Positions 26,937 through 35,336 are shown, counted from the first letter of the stretch. The stretch is 64,000 nt of DNA from an uncultured Candidatus Melainabacteria bacterium (GCA_949841365.1 CATKZI010000005.1:102723-166722); one strand, 5' to 3'. Made by a program: numbers and translations. The notes: a model not told the origin generated them from the letters alone.

Positions 26937-27839
26937 ATGATTATTTTTATTGATGAAAACGACGAAAACAAAAGATTGGACAGTTATTTGGCAGAAATAA
27001 CTCCCGATTTGTCACGTTCCAAAATTCAAAACTTCATCAAATCAGGTGCGGTAAAAATTAACGATACAATCAAAAAACCGTCGTATTCTCTCAAAGAAAA
27101 TGACAAAATAGAATTTGAAATTCCCGAACAGGAAACATTGACAATCCCACCTCAAAACATTCCGCTTGATATTGTTTATGAGGATGAAAATATGCTTGTC
27201 GTAAATAAACCCTCAGGAATGCTTACCCACCCGACAACAATCGAGCGCGAAAACACTCTTGTAAACGCACTTTTATACAAATACGGTGAGAATTTATCAG
27301 ATATTAACGGCGAATTTCGCAGAGGAATTTTACATCGACTTGACCGCAACACATCAGGACTTTTGATGATTGCGAAAAACAATGATGCACATGAATTTCT
27401 AGCTAACCAAATAAAAGAGCACACTTTGACAAAAAAATACCGTGCAATAGTTAAAGGTGCAATTAAAGAGGATGAATTTGAAATTAATCTTCCAATAGGC
27501 AGAAACCCTAATCAACCTCACAAAATGATGGTTAGAGAGGACGGCAAGCAAAGCTTGACCAACATAAGGGTTTTGAAACGATTTAAAGAACACACCTATA
27601 TTGAATTAACTCTTATCACTGGCAGAACCCACCAAATCCGTGTTCACATGAGCTATTTAAAACACCCTATTTACAATGATACTCTCTATGGAGCAGGTCA
27701 GGGAAAAGTTAAAACGCAAGAACAAGTTTTACAATCTTATTATTTAAGCTTTACAAAACCGTTTGGAAATGAAATAATAAATTTGGAAATTGAACCCGAC
27801 GAAAAAATCAATAAAGTTTTGAGATATTTAAGAGGATAA
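26937..27839 (+). CDS. RluD-family large-subunit rRNA pseudouridine synthase
   Basis: The 300-residue protein starts with an S4 RNA-binding domain (RLDSYLAEITPDLSRSKIQNF) and then the RluA/RluD catalytic domain, with the signature HRLDRNTSGLLMIAK (catalytic Asp about 135), VVNKPSGMLTHP and TGRTHQIRVHM. S4 plus this catalytic domain is the RluD/RluC layout. It should convert specific uridines of 23S rRNA. The gene starts immediately after the lspA stop. Which of RluC or RluD cannot be settled. Confidence 0.92.
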   Translation: MIIFIDENDENKRLDSYLAEITPDLSRSKIQNFIKSGAVKINDTIKKPSYSLKENDKIEFEIPEQETLTIPPQNIPLDIVYEDENMLVVNKPSGMLTHPTTIERENTLVNALLYKYGENLSDINGEFRRGILHRLDRNTSGLLMIAKNNDAHEFLANQIKEHTLTKKYRAIVKGAIKEDEFEINLPIGRNPNQPHKMMVREDGKQSLTNIRVLKRFKEHTYIELTLITGRTHQIRVHMSYLKHPIYNDTLYGAGQGKVKTQEQVLQSYYLSFTKPFGNEIINLEIEPDEKINKVLRYLRG

Positions 27840-27841
27840 AA

Positions 27842-28204
27842 ATGCAAGCATTTTCTATATTATCGGCACTATGCGCAGGTTATTTGGTATTAATGAATTA
27901 TCACAACAATGTGACAATAAATTTATTAAGCCCAAAATTTGCATCACTGACAAACCTTTCAATACATACGATAAACTTTGATTTTGCGATTTATACATTA
28001 ATAATATTTTTCTTGGGAATATTTTCTGTCATATTTTTCTTTGCTCCGCTGTATTCTTCACTAAAAGAAAAATATAACGCATACAAACGCGAACTTGAAA
28101 AAGGCGCAATTTCAAATTCTAACGGCGAAGCAAAAATCAAAGTTTTGGAAAACAAAATTACAGTGCTTGAAAAAGCACTTGATGAGGCATTAAAGAACAG
28201 ATAA
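27842..28204 (+). CDS. LapA-like (DUF1049-type) membrane protein with coiled coil
   Basis: The 120-residue protein has two membrane segments (SILSALCAGYLVLM; FAIYTLIIFFLGIFSVIFFF), then a basic charged helix predicted to form a coiled coil (ENKITVLEKALDEAL). The layout and the N-terminal NYHNNVTINLLS pattern match LapA-domain proteins, linked in E. coli to lipopolysaccharide assembly. The call rests on architecture. It is last in the lspA run, with a terminator directly after the stop. Confidence 0.65.
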   Translation: MQAFSILSALCAGYLVLMNYHNNVTINLLSPKFASLTNLSIHTINFDFAIYTLIIFFLGIFSVIFFFAPLYSSLKEKYNAYKRELEKGAISNSNGEAKIKVLENKITVLEKALDEALKNR

Positions 28205-28207
28205 CAG

Positions 28208-28232
28208 AAAAGAGGCTTTCGCCTCTTTTTTT
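28208..28232. terminator. Bidirectional terminator
   Basis: A 9-bp stem AAAAGAGGC / GCCTCTTTT with loop TTTC and seven T on the plus side; the A run on the left gives T residues for the minus-strand YtxH gene. Confidence 0.9.
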
Positions 28233-28503
28233 AAGCTTCTTGTTTTGCTTCTTTTTGCTGATTAATAAGGTTTTGAAGTTTTTCTTTAATTTCGTCGCCT
28301 TTTTTCTGCATATCAGAAACAACATCGTCTGCTTTTGATTGAATTTCTTTTACTGTTTCATCTGCACGTTTTAAAGCATCTTTTGCACCGTCTGCAATCA
28401 TTTGGCGAGTTTCTTCACCTGATTTAGGTGCTAATAAAACGCCTGCGATAGCACCAATTGCTCCGCCTACTATAAAACCTGCTAAAAATTTACCTGCTGA
28501 CAT
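28231..28503 (-). CDS. YtxH-like protein
   Basis: The 90-residue protein has an N-terminal Gly/Ala-rich membrane segment (FLAGFIVGGAIGAIAGVLLAP) followed by the YtxH signature APKSGEETRQMI and a long charged amphipathic helix. Family members are small membrane-anchored proteins often linked to general stress; the molecular role is not known. A paralog lies two genes upstream (28937-29245) with a DUF948-like gene between them. Confidence 0.85.
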   Translation of the reverse strand: MSAGKFLAGFIVGGAIGAIAGVLLAPKSGEETRQMIADGAKDALKRADETVKEIQSKADDVVSDMQKKGDEIKEKLQNLINQQKEAKQEA

Positions 28504-28570
28504 AATAGATTTCTCCTTTTTTCATTTTCATTTTAACGTTTAGTCCGGAATAAACAATCCCACTAAACGG

Positions 28571-28927
28571 CTATTTTTTAAACATATTATAAGCTGTTGT
28601 AAAACCTTTAATCAAACCGCCGAACAAAGTGCCCGAAATCATTTTGGTTTTATCAAAAAATCCGCCGACTGCAGTTTTGAAATCGCCTACACCTTTGTCG
28701 GTATTTTTAACTATTTCATTTATTGAGCTTAATGTCTGATTAAGTTCATTCAATGTCGGTTTCAATTCTGTATTAACAATAATTGAAGTTTGATTTAAGT
28801 TTTTAGCTAATGTTGAAAGGTCAAATAAAAGTTTAACCAAAAAGCCTGCGACAACAATAACAACAATACCTGTTGCCCAAGCAAGAAAAGTTAACCCTTG
28901 ATTTAACGCGATTTGTGACATCTCCAT
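28571..28927 (-). CDS. DUF948-like membrane protein
   Basis: The 118-residue protein has one N-terminal membrane segment (LAWATGIVVIVVAGFLVKLLF) then a heptad-rich helix (TSIIVNTELKPTLNELNQTLSSINEIVKN) with the DUF948 look, ending in a Gly-rich FGGLIKGFTTAY segment. DUF948 genes often neighbour YtxH genes, as here, where it sits between two of them. A structural or stress role is inferred only from this association. Confidence 0.75.
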   Translation of the reverse strand: MEMSQIALNQGLTFLAWATGIVVIVVAGFLVKLLFDLSTLAKNLNQTSIIVNTELKPTLNELNQTLSSINEIVKNTDKGVGDFKTAVGGFFDKTKMISGTLFGGLIKGFTTAYNMFKK

Positions 28928-28936
28928 TTTCGACTC

Positions 28937-29245
28937 CTAGTAATTGTAATCGTCCATTCCTTCAAGCTCTTTTGCTTTAAGAAGTTTTTTTGATTTTACC
29001 ATATTATTAAATTTTCTCAATTGTCTTTCTAACTTATATCTCATCAAATCAACATTTTCAAGAGCCTGTTTTTTAGCTTCTTTTATAGCGGGAGAATGTT
29101 TTTCGTATAATTCGCACGCTGTTTCTTTAATCTGGCGTCTTGATTCTTCACCTGATTTCGGAGCAAATAAAACACCTGCCACAAGTCCGCCTACAACACC
29201 TGCAAGCAAGCCCATACCGAACATTAATGATTTGTTTTTACTCAT
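28937..29245 (-). CDS. YtxH-like protein, second copy
   Basis: The 102-residue protein has the membrane segment LMFGMGLLAGVVGGLVAGVLF and then the signature APKSGEESRRQI, followed by a basic helix. It shares the N-terminal plan with the 90-residue protein at 28231-28503. It is first in the three-gene minus-strand run and has a leader carrying repeat copy B, whose start is 73 bases before the ATG, the same spacing as copy A before lspA. Confidence 0.85.
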   Translation of the reverse strand: MSKNKSLMFGMGLLAGVVGGLVAGVLFAPKSGEESRRQIKETACELYEKHSPAIKEAKKQALENVDLMRYKLERQLRKFNNMVKSKKLLKAKELEGMDDYNY

Positions 29246-29280
29246 TTTTTTACCCTTTCCGCCAACCTTGGTCAGACTTT

Positions 29281-29318
29281 TTATATTTTGGTCAGTCGCT
29301 CACTTACGTTCGCTCCCG
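29281..29318 (-). repeat. Dispersed repeat copy B
   Basis: On the minus strand it reads CGGGAGCGAACGTAAGTGAG, then CGACTGACCAAAATATAA. It is intergenic, in the leader of the 102-residue YtxH gene. The 129-bp gap around it (29246-29374) holds no gene I can support. Confidence 0.7.
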
Positions 29319-29374
29319 TTTTTACCTTTCAATAGTACAAATTTATTCTATCATATTTTTTAAAAGATTACAAG

Positions 29375-29734
29375 CTAAACAGCTAATTCAAGCGCCAAAT
29401 CACGCATTACAGCTATAAGCTTATAAATCTTTGATGCTTTTTTCATCTTTATTTTAAACACTATCAGCATCGCATATATTGAAATCATAAATAAAGTCTT
29501 AAAAATAACCTGTTCTTTTTTCTTTCTTATAAACTCAAAAATACAAGCAAAAGACTTGTTAAATTCGGAGACCTTGCATCTTGCATACTGCAGAGCAGTT
29601 TGAGCAAGCGGATTAAAAGCACCTGCGCACTGGTTATAATAACGCACTTTTTTATCTGCCTTAACTATCAATAAAATTAAATTCAAGGCAATTATTAATT
29701 CTGCTATAAAAACTATTGCTATTAATATATACAT
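29375..29734 (-). CDS. Small membrane protein of unknown function
   Basis: The 119-residue protein has an N-terminal membrane segment (ILIAIVFIAELIIALNLILLIV), a central Cys-containing region (NQCAGAFNPLAQTALQYARC), and a second hydrophobic stretch (TLFMISIYAMLIVF), ending in a basic helix. No family is recognised. It is divergent from murT, from which it is separated by 60 bp. Confidence 0.65.
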   Translation of the reverse strand: MYILIAIVFIAELIIALNLILLIVKADKKVRYYNQCAGAFNPLAQTALQYARCKVSEFNKSFACIFEFIRKKKEQVIFKTLFMISIYAMLIVFKIKMKKASKIYKLIAVMRDLALELAV

Positions 29735-29794
29735 TTTATTGTTTTTATACTAATATAAATTACAGATTAGGGGAATACGTCTAAAGGACTATTT

Positions 29795-31072
29795 ATGAGA
29801 TTTTATATAGCGTTAATCATAGCAAAACTGGCTTATTTAGCCATAAAATTGAGAAATAAATCGTCAGGAACTTCATTTGTCGGAATGCTGACATTGAAAA
29901 TTTGTCCTGATTTTTTAAAACACTGCAGAAAATATATCAAAAAAGATGTCGCAACGGTTACGGGAACTAACGGAAAATCGACAACATCAGGGCTTATGGC
30001 ACATATTTTAGAAGTCAACGGGCAAAAAGTTATCCATAACCTTGAAGGTGCAAATATGCTTACAGGGGTTGCAAATATGTTTGCCATAGCACCTCACAGA
30101 AAATATGATTATGCCGTAATAGAAAGTGATGAGGCATATCTCACAAAGCTTTATGATTACTTAAAATCGGATTATCTTGTCGTTACAAACCTTTTCCGCG
30201 ACCAATTAGACAGATACGGTGAATTGAATACAACGGCAGAATTTATTAAAAACGCAATCTACAAAAATCCAGATTTAAAACTTATTTTAAACGCTGATGA
30301 TCCGCTTGTTGCGACATTTGACAGAACCAAATACGCTGTTTACTACGGTTTTGAAAACGTTAAATGCTCGACAAAATCAAATGCGCCGTCAGAAGTTTTC
30401 AACTGCTCTTGCGGACACCCATTAGAGTATTCAAAACAATTCTTTGCACAACAGGGACACTATTTCTGCCCCAAATGCGGTTACAAACGCCCCGAATGCG
30501 ACTACCCCGCAGATGTTGAAGTATTTGAGGATTATTCAATAATCACATTAAAAGGTAACGAATTTAAGGTTAACCTTACAGGGCTTTATAATGCTTACAA
30601 TGCGCTTGCTTCAATTGCTTTCGGCTACGAACTCGGGTTAAACGCAGAACAAATTCAAAAAGCCCTCGACAGTTACCACAGCATTTTCGGCAGAACGGAA
30701 AAAAGGATTATTAACGGCAACCCCGCGTTAATTCAACTTATAAAAAACCCTACAGGTGCAAGCGAAGTTTTGAAAACAGTTGATTTGAATTCAAATATCG
30801 TAATTGCAATCAATGACAATTACGCTGACGGACGCGACATAAGCTGGCTTTGGGACAGTGATTTTGAACAATTGAAAGATGCCAAAAAACTTGTAATCAC
30901 ATCAGGTATCCGCGCAAACGATATGGCAACTCGTTTAAAATATGCAGGAATACCACAGAAAAAAATTATAATAGAACCAAATATTAAAAAAGCAATAGAA
31001 AAAGCTACAAAAGATGGTAAAACAACTATATTGCCGTCATATACAGCGCTTTTAAGTATAAAGGAGAAATAA
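29795..31072 (+). CDS. murT: Lipid II isoglutaminyl synthase, MurT subunit
   Basis: The 425-residue Mur ligase-like protein has the P-loop VTGTNGKSTTSGLM near residue 55, a four-Cys zinc ribbon (NCSCGH about 203 and FCPKCGY about 224) inserted in the middle domain, and the MurT-type C-terminal signature NDNYADGRDISWLWD (about 339-353). MurT with the glutaminase GatD amidates D-Glu of lipid II to D-isoglutamine. GatD is normally encoded next door, but here pdxJ follows and no gatD is in the window. A short hydrophobic N-terminus may hold it at the membrane. Confidence 0.9.
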   Translation: MRFYIALIIAKLAYLAIKLRNKSSGTSFVGMLTLKICPDFLKHCRKYIKKDVATVTGTNGKSTTSGLMAHILEVNGQKVIHNLEGANMLTGVANMFAIAPHRKYDYAVIESDEAYLTKLYDYLKSDYLVVTNLFRDQLDRYGELNTTAEFIKNAIYKNPDLKLILNADDPLVATFDRTKYAVYYGFENVKCSTKSNAPSEVFNCSCGHPLEYSKQFFAQQGHYFCPKCGYKRPECDYPADVEVFEDYSIITLKGNEFKVNLTGLYNAYNALASIAFGYELGLNAEQIQKALDSYHSIFGRTEKRIINGNPALIQLIKNPTGASEVLKTVDLNSNIVIAINDNYADGRDISWLWDSDFEQLKDAKKLVITSGIRANDMATRLKYAGIPQKKIIIEPNIKKAIEKATKDGKTTILPSYTALLSIKEK

Positions 31073-31073
31073 A

Positions 31074-31784
31074 ATGCTACTTGGTGTAAATATAGATCAT
31101 ATCGCAACTTTAAGAAACGCAAGAGGAGGAATTGAGCCGAGCGTTATTAAAGGTGCAGAAATTGCCGAAGCAAACGGCGCAACTTCAATTACAACACATT
31201 TAAGAGAGGACAGACGACATATTAAAGATGAAGATGTTTACACTCTAATAAGCACCATAAAAACAAAACTAAACCTTGAAATGGCAATGGCTGACGATAT
31301 TCAGAAAATTGCACTTGAGATAAAACCGCACTCAATCTGTCTTGTGCCAGAAAAACGTCAGGAAGTCACTACAGAAGGCGGACTTGATGTTGCAGGACAA
31401 TTAGACAAAGTAACCGAATTTATTAAACCGCTTTTAGATGCAGGAATTATAGTAAGCTTATTTATCGATCCTGATGAGGAGCAGGTAAAAGCTTCAGCCA
31501 AAACAGGTGCACAATTTATTGAAATGCACACGGGAACGTATTCCGAATGCTTCGGTTATGAGGACGAAGAAGCTGAATTTCAAAAGCTTAAAAAATCAGC
31601 AGAACTTGCTCAAAGCCTAGGCTTGAAAGTTAATGCAGGACACGGGCTGAATTATGAAAACGTTCACAGAATGCACGAAATTGAAGGCTTAAATGAGCTT
31701 AACATAGGACACAGCATAATTTCTCGTGCCGTATTTACGGGTCTGCCTGAAGCAGTAAGCAAAATGAGGGATTTAATAAAATGA
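31074..31784 (+). CDS. pdxJ: Pyridoxine 5'-phosphate synthase
   Basis: The 236-residue TIM-barrel protein has the PdxJ blocks GVNIDHIATLRNARGG, TTHLREDRRHIKDEDV, LVPEKRQEVTTEGGLD, FIEMHTGTYSECF and NAGHGLNYENV. It makes pyridoxine 5'-phosphate from 3-amino-2-oxopropyl phosphate and deoxyxylulose 5-phosphate, the DXP-dependent route to vitamin B6. It starts one base after the murT stop and overlaps the next gene by 4 bp. Confidence 0.96.
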   Translation: MLLGVNIDHIATLRNARGGIEPSVIKGAEIAEANGATSITTHLREDRRHIKDEDVYTLISTIKTKLNLEMAMADDIQKIALEIKPHSICLVPEKRQEVTTEGGLDVAGQLDKVTEFIKPLLDAGIIVSLFIDPDEEQVKASAKTGAQFIEMHTGTYSECFGYEDEEAEFQKLKKSAELAQSLGLKVNAGHGLNYENVHRMHEIEGLNELNIGHSIISRAVFTGLPEAVSKMRDLIK

Positions 31785-32095
31785 GAAGCAAACAAGAAAT
31801 TATTGAAGAAATGGCACAGGTAGTCGAACAAATGCGTCTTGACGATATCGAGGATAACCCTGATATTATAGACGAAACTTTTGACTGCGATTGCTGCGGT
31901 GAAACCAAATGCCTTGCAGGTTCTATCGAATACGAAGGTTACAGACTTTGTAACGACTGCGTTTTGCTTGCTGAAACAGGATTTGCTCTCGGCAAAATTA
32001 AATCAGTAACAGAACTTATTGAGGCAATTGAAGATAAACATCTTGAGCAGCTTGCAAAATTTGTTAAAGATGAAGAAAACAGGAATAACAACTAA
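31781..32095 (+). CDS. Small zinc-ribbon-like protein
   Basis: The 104-residue protein has an acidic N-terminus and two Cys clusters, DCDCCGETKCLAG and LCNDCVLL (about 36-65), suited to one zinc site, followed by a helical C-terminus (VTELIEAIEDKHLEQLAKFV). It overlaps pdxJ (ATGA) and ends exactly where rex begins. Function is unknown; the position before rex might indicate a regulatory or redox role, but this is only context. Confidence 0.75.
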   Translation: MRSKQEIIEEMAQVVEQMRLDDIEDNPDIIDETFDCDCCGETKCLAGSIEYEGYRLCNDCVLLAETGFALGKIKSVTELIEAIEDKHLEQLAKFVKDEENRNNN

Positions 32096-32710
32096 ATGGA
32101 TAAAAAAATTTCAGATAAAGTTATAAACAGACTGACACTTTATCATTGCATCTTGTCGGATTTTATCGACAAGAATATTGAACATATTTCAAGCAAACAA
32201 ATCGCCGAACTGCTTCATATTGACGATTCTCAGGTGAGAAAAGATATCAATGTGCTTAATAATTCAGGCAAATCTCGTATCGGCTACATTGTTAAAGAGT
32301 TAAAAATCTCAATTGAAAAAACTTTAGGTTTCAAAAAAACAAAAAAAGCCTTGATAGTCGGAGCAGGAAACCTTGGAACCGCAATTGCAAACTACGGAAA
32401 CTTCACCGATTACGGACTAAAAATCCTTGCAATTTTTGACAATGATAAAAACAAAATCGGCAAAATAATCAACGGTATGGAAATTCAAAATATGTACGAA
32501 CTTGCCGCAACTGCTTCAAAAGATGAAATTGATATTGCAATCCTTACAGTTCCGGGCAAATTTGCGCAAAGTACAGCTGATTTTCTTGTAAACGCACACA
32601 TAAAATATATCTGGAACTTCACCCCGACAGTACTGTCCGTTCCCGACAACGTTCAGGTTTGGAACGAAAATTTAATGGGAAACTTCCTGCAATTTACTTA
32701 CAGCATTTAA
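32096..32710 (+). CDS. rex: Redox-sensing transcriptional repressor Rex
   Basis: The 204-residue protein has an N-terminal winged helix (HISSKQIAELLHIDDSQVRKDI) and a Rossmann domain (ALIVGAGNLGTAIANY) with FDNDKNKIGK, and the C-terminal swapped helix (WNENLMGNFLQF). Rex binds NADH/NAD+ and represses fermentation and respiration genes when NAD+ is high, fitting an anaerobic, fermenting host. It is last in murT-pdxJ-zinc protein-rex and overlaps the convergent coaX by 39 bp. Confidence 0.93.
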   Translation: MDKKISDKVINRLTLYHCILSDFIDKNIEHISSKQIAELLHIDDSQVRKDINVLNNSGKSRIGYIVKELKISIEKTLGFKKTKKALIVGAGNLGTAIANYGNFTDYGLKILAIFDNDKNKIGKIINGMEIQNMYELAATASKDEIDIAILTVPGKFAQSTADFLVNAHIKYIWNFTPTVLSVPDNVQVWNENLMGNFLQFTYSI

Positions 32711-33451
32711 TTCATATAAATAACGAAGCCCTTCAAGGGTCAAGGTCGGGTTAATAAAATCAAACGGACGTTTCAGGTAATTTGCAATCAATCCCGAATA
32801 TCCGCCTGTTGCAACTAAGACAGCTTTTTCACCTAATTCTTTTTCACATTGCTCGACAAGTCCATCTATCATACACGCAGTTCCTCTGATTACGCCTGAT
32901 AAAATCGCATCGTTTGTGTTATGACCTATTGCGGAATTAGAAATCGTAACATCTGTTTGCGGTAATTTTGATGTGAACTTATTCAACGCCTTCATCTGTG
33001 ACATAATACCAAGAGAAATTACCCCGCCGATAAATTCACCTTTGTTATTTACAATATCAAAAGTTGTTGCTGTTCCAAAATCCACAACAATTACGGGATG
33101 GTTATACAAAACATAAGCGCCTGCTGCATTTGCAATTCTATCTGCACCTGCTTCTTCGGGATTATCAAGACAAATCTTTACACCTGTATTAATATTTGTT
33201 GAAAGAACAATCGCATCAAGTTTAAAAACATTGTCAACTGCTGACTTAAACTTTTTTGTAAGTTCTTCAACAACAGACGAAATTATGCACCCGTCAACAC
33301 TATAATTTTTAAACAGGGATTTCAAAAGCACTTCATATTCTTCCAAAGACAAATCTTTGTCGGAAGCCAAACGAAACTCCTCAACAAGAGCACTCTCGTC
33401 AAAAATCCCTAATGTAATACTTGTATTTCCAATATCTGCTGTTAACAACAT
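32672..33451 (-). CDS. coaX: Type III pantothenate kinase
   Basis: The 259-residue ASKHA-fold kinase has the phosphate-1 motif TADIGNTSITLGIF, NPEEAGADRIANAAGAY, VVDFGTATTFDIV and GGVISLGIMSQMKAL. CoaX phosphorylates pantothenate, the first step of CoA synthesis, and needs a monovalent cation. Its 3' end overlaps rex on the opposite strand. A perfect 11-bp hairpin abuts the start codon. Confidence 0.95.
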   Translation of the reverse strand: MLLTADIGNTSITLGIFDESALVEEFRLASDKDLSLEEYEVLLKSLFKNYSVDGCIISSVVEELTKKFKSAVDNVFKLDAIVLSTNINTGVKICLDNPEEAGADRIANAAGAYVLYNHPVIVVDFGTATTFDIVNNKGEFIGGVISLGIMSQMKALNKFTSKLPQTDVTISNSAIGHNTNDAILSGVIRGTACMIDGLVEQCEKELGEKAVLVATGGYSGLIANYLKRPFDFINPTLTLEGLRYLYELNAVSKLQEVSH

Positions 33452-33452
33452 T

Positions 33453-33482
33453 TGTAGACTAATCCTCTTGAATTAGTCTACA
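33453..33482 (-). promoter_or_regulatory. Perfect 11-bp inverted repeat before coaX
   Basis: TGTAGACTAAT and ATTAGTCTACA pair across an 8-base loop. On the minus strand the loop holds the SD-like AAGAGG and the hairpin ends one base before the coaX ATG. No T run follows, so it is not a normal terminator. It may be a translational switch or a protein-binding site. Confidence 0.55.
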
Positions 33483-33507
33483 TTAAACAAAATCTTTTTG
33501 CAAAATA

Positions 33508-33696
33508 TCAGGCAGGATTAAAGCAGGATCCACCTTCGTTCAATGCTGGTGGAGATACATAACCTGTTGCACCACCATAAGCCAGTGTAAATTGTTCATC
33601 AAATTTGGGTTTCTTTTGAGTATCTAATGCCAAAAAAGCACCATGTTTTTTTGTACTGACTTCGCTTTTTGCTGCAGGATTAAATTCTACTGCCAT
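33508..33696 (-). CDS. 62-residue peptide of unknown function
   Basis: The ATG has a strong GGAG site 9 bases upstream. The product is hydrophilic with no membrane segment. Its C-terminal third is Gly/Pro-rich (LAYGGATGYVSPPALNEGG) and ends in SCFNPA with the only Cys. It could be a secreted or modified peptide, but no maturation or export genes are adjacent. It lies between sdaAA and coaX on the same strand. Long AT repeats upstream (33710-33745) may hold its promoter. Confidence 0.65.
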   Translation of the reverse strand: MAVEFNPAAKSEVSTKKHGAFLALDTQKKPKFDEQFTLAYGGATGYVSPPALNEGGSCFNPA

Positions 33697-33798
33697 GATT
33701 TATACTCCTTATAATTATATATCTATCTCTTATATATATATAAAGAATATAATTTCCACATAATTGCCTAAAACCTCAAAAGTTGTTACAAAACTTAA

Positions 33799-34668
33799 TC
33801 ATTTCAAAATATTCTTTTCAAGCGCAATAGCAGTTTTAGTTTTTGCAAGTCCGCCTTGAGAACTTTCTTTCAATAACGGCGACATTAATTGACCTGTCTG
33901 CTCCATAGCGTCAACTACCTCATCTATTGGAATTTTTGAGATAATATCTGCCATAGCAAGCTCTGACGCAGTAACAGCATGAATTGCCAAAAACGGGTTG
34001 CGTTTTACACAAGGGATTTCCACTAATCCGCATACAGGATCACAGGTTAAGCCCAAAATATTTTTCAAGGCAAGCGCAACCGCATTTATAATTTGTTTAA
34101 CAGACCCGCCGCGCATTTGAGTTAAAGCAGCTGTTGCCATAGCCGAAGCTACTCCGCATTCTGCCTGACAACCGCCGACTGCACCTGCAAGTGCCATTTT
34201 GTTTGCAACTAATCTGCCTACTTCTCCCGCTGTAATAAGCGCATTAATCTGGTCATTTTCAGATATATTATTATCTTCTGCAAACCCAATCAAAACTGCT
34301 GGAACAATACCGCAAGAACCTGCAGTCGGGCAGGCAACAATTCTGCCCATACGGAGATTTTGTTCGCTTGTTGCAAGTGCATATTTCATCATTTTTTGTG
34401 CAGTATCACCAAGAATAGATTTAGCAGAAGTTTTTTGCAATTTATCGCAATCATCCCCGCTCATTCCGCTTGGTGAAGGCTCTGTACAGTTTAATCCTGT
34501 TTTTATAGCATCTTTCATTGCATCCAAACTTTTTTTAGCTTGCAATCTCACATGATATTCACTGTATTCACCCTGCGTTGCCTCATTGTCCAGTGCAATT
34601 TCATAAATCATTTTATTTTTTTCTTTGCAGGCATAATATAATTGCCTGAATGTATTTATGTTGTCCAT
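33799..34668 (-). CDS. sdaAA: L-serine dehydratase, iron-sulfur type, alpha subunit
   Basis: The 289-residue protein matches the SDH alpha domain. Cys candidates for the oxygen-sensitive 4Fe-4S cluster are in ACPTAGSCGIVPAVLIG, QAECGVASAMA and LTCDPVCGLVEIPCVKRN. It deaminates L-serine to pyruvate and ammonia with the beta subunit encoded just upstream; the ammonia could feed NadE. Its start overlaps the sdaAB stop by one base. The cluster type fits an anaerobe. Confidence 0.96.
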   Translation of the reverse strand: MDNINTFRQLYYACKEKNKMIYEIALDNEATQGEYSEYHVRLQAKKSLDAMKDAIKTGLNCTEPSPSGMSGDDCDKLQKTSAKSILGDTAQKMMKYALATSEQNLRMGRIVACPTAGSCGIVPAVLIGFAEDNNISENDQINALITAGEVGRLVANKMALAGAVGGCQAECGVASAMATAALTQMRGGSVKQIINAVALALKNILGLTCDPVCGLVEIPCVKRNPFLAIHAVTASELAMADIISKIPIDEVVDAMEQTGQLMSPLLKESSQGGLAKTKTAIALEKNILK

Positions 34669-35336
34669 TAACTTTCCAACTTCCTGATATACCTTACAAT
34701 ATACATATCTTTCAAATCACTCAGAGAATTTAAGCAATTTTTTGTCAAATCACCATCAATACAAATACACATTGAAGCATCTTTACCTTTACCGCTTCTA
34801 TCACAATGAAGGGTCGCAATATTAACATTATCGGCTTGAATCATGCCTGTAACTTTTGAAATAACACCCGGTTTATCATCATAAACAAGCAAAATTGTAT
34901 TATATTTTCCGTTTAAATTTACAGAAAAATTATTTATTTTCGTCAACAAGATTTCTCCAGCACCAACAGAATCTCCCGATACTGTAAAATTCAAACCGCC
35001 TTCAAAAATAAAATCAACTGCATTCGGATGCCTGTTAAAGTCCTGTAAATATTCAAAATCATATTCAATTTCTTGTGCTTCCGGAGTTTCAAATATGTTT
35101 TTAATTCTCTCATCATCAACAGCAAACCCAAGAACGCCTGCAAGCAAGCCTTTATCAGTACCATGCCCTTTTCCTGTCAAAGCGTATGAATTATAAAGTT
35201 TAAAAGTAATTTTATCCGGTTTTGCATTATAAACATTTCTTGCCAAAAGTCCAAGCCTTACAGCACCTGCCGTGTGAGAACTGGAAGGGCCTGCCATAAC
35301 GGGAGAAATTATATCTATTATTGAAGCTTGTCTCAT
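34668..35336 (-). CDS. sdaAB: L-serine dehydratase, iron-sulfur type, beta subunit
   Basis: The 222-residue protein has the SDH beta domain (SPVMAGPSSSHTAGAVRLGLLA; KGHGTDKGLLAGVLGF) and a C-terminal ACT domain (YNTILLVYDDKPGVISKVTGMI), which in related enzymes binds L-serine. The ATG at 35336 is chosen because AGGTGG sits 5 bases upstream; the GTG at 35345 lies inside that site. It pairs with SdaAA. Confidence 0.95.
   Translation of the reverse strand: MRQASIIDIISPVMAGPSSSHTAGAVRLGLLARNVYNAKPDKITFKLYNSYALTGKGHGTDKGLLAGVLGFAVDDERIKNIFETPEAQEIEYDFEYLQDFNRHPNAVDFIFEGGLNFTVSGDSVGAGEILLTKINNFSVNLNGKYNTILLVYDDKPGVISKVTGMIQADNVNIATLHCDRSGKGKDASMCICIDGDLTKNCLNSLSDLKDMYIVRYIRKLES

Noticed and set aside
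33715..33745. TA-rich repeats looking like a microsatellite or origin element
   Set aside because: Short, imperfect and fully explained by AT-rich promoter DNA; no DnaA-box cluster is nearby.
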